Virus record (IMG/VR): IMGVR_UViG_3300037882_000518
Coordinates: 1 to 40,158 of that record
Length of the DNA stretch: 40,158 bases
Origin: a virus
Direction: 5' to 3' (one strand)
The notes beneath the pieces are model-generated. The model ran no database searches, was not told the DNA's origin, and was given only the letters and a program-made list of their open reading frames with translations. This document shows positions 40,054-40,158 of this stretch, piece by piece; the stretch's first letter is position 1; each line of letters opens with the position of its first letter. The translations under genes and the position numbers were made by a program.

Positions 40054-40158
40054 TGTTTTAATGTTCCATTTATTTATATAAACCAATGTGTTGGGGCGGG
40101 TATTATAGGCATTTGCCCAAATTTTTAAATTACTATATCCTATTAAAAAAAAAAAAAA

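Larger units (their letters stand above)
39628..40158. other. non-coding control region at the right end
   Basis: About 530 bases without a credible gene. It holds, from left to right, 34-bp tandem repeats (39688-39784), an intrinsic terminator acting leftward (39815-39841), a GCCATTAGGCCC box (39858), a leftward TGTACA-type promoter (39898-39926), an inverted box (39956), a small ATTGTT/AACAAT hairpin (40001-40016) and a third box (40042). The last 14 bases are A, perhaps an assembly end. Possible origin, packaging site or late control locus. Confidence 0.6.

Noticed and set aside
40145-40158. Poly-A tail as a biological feature
   Set aside because: A 14-base A run exactly at the sequence end is more easily explained as a contig end or assembly artefact; it cannot be tested here.

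Overview
This window is almost the whole of an AT-rich tailed-phage genome (Caudoviricetes). A 1242-residue tape measure protein, a tail tube protein, a DUF4128-type tail terminator and a -1 frameshifted tail-assembly chaperone point to a long non-contractile (siphovirus) tail. A GTA-type 3-TM holin and a small M15 peptidase endolysin suggest a Gram-negative host, but nothing in the sequence names it. I see no integrase, tRNA, rRNA, insertion sequence or CRISPR array. The window starts inside a gene and ends in a short poly-A run, so it is probably a truncated or circularly permuted contig.

Layout. (1) 1-9978, replication and nucleotide genes: a plus-strand SNF2-like helicase, a minus-strand primase-polymerase/SF3 helicase with a small Cro/CI-like regulator, then plus-strand ThyX, a DUF2800 nuclease, a DUF2815 ssDNA-binding protein and a family B DNA polymerase. 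Back-to-back sigma70-like promoters (TTTACA-17-TACTAT and TTTACA-17-TAGTAT) lie at 4440-4524, and TTTACA-17-TATAAT drives the SSB/polymerase unit. (2) 9990-15294, a tightly overlapping plus-strand operon: a MazG-like pyrophosphatase, a DUF6378 protein, a thymidylate-synthase-fold protein with Asp at the dCMP-hydroxymethylase position, an SGNH-hydrolase-like protein, a fold-type-II PLP-like enzyme, a protein resembling alpha-glutamyl/putrescinyl-thymine pyrophosphorylases, a dCMP deaminase and a VRR-NUC nuclease. I read this as a candidate DNA-base hypermodification pathway and the most interesting system here. (3) 15340-16370, a cassette of very small genes, including a C2H2 zinc finger. (4) 16360-39627, the minus-strand late genes in the order terminase, portal, Mu F-like protein, scaffold, a large Fn3/LamG adhesin, capsid, cement, connectors, tail, fibres and lysis. 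(5) 39628-40158, a non-coding control region with 34-bp tandem repeats, three GCCATTAGGCCC boxes, and a promoter followed about 75 nt later by an intrinsic terminator.

The late genes seem to share an unusual promoter type, TGTACA(AAC) - 16/17 nt - TATNAT-like. It occurs in front of the control region, the small terminase gene, the portal and the major capsid gene, and once on the plus strand in front of the small-gene cassette. With the promoter/terminator pair at the right end, this suggests late expression under a dedicated activator or antiterminator, which I could not identify.

Protein names come from recognising motifs and gene order by eye. No database search was run.
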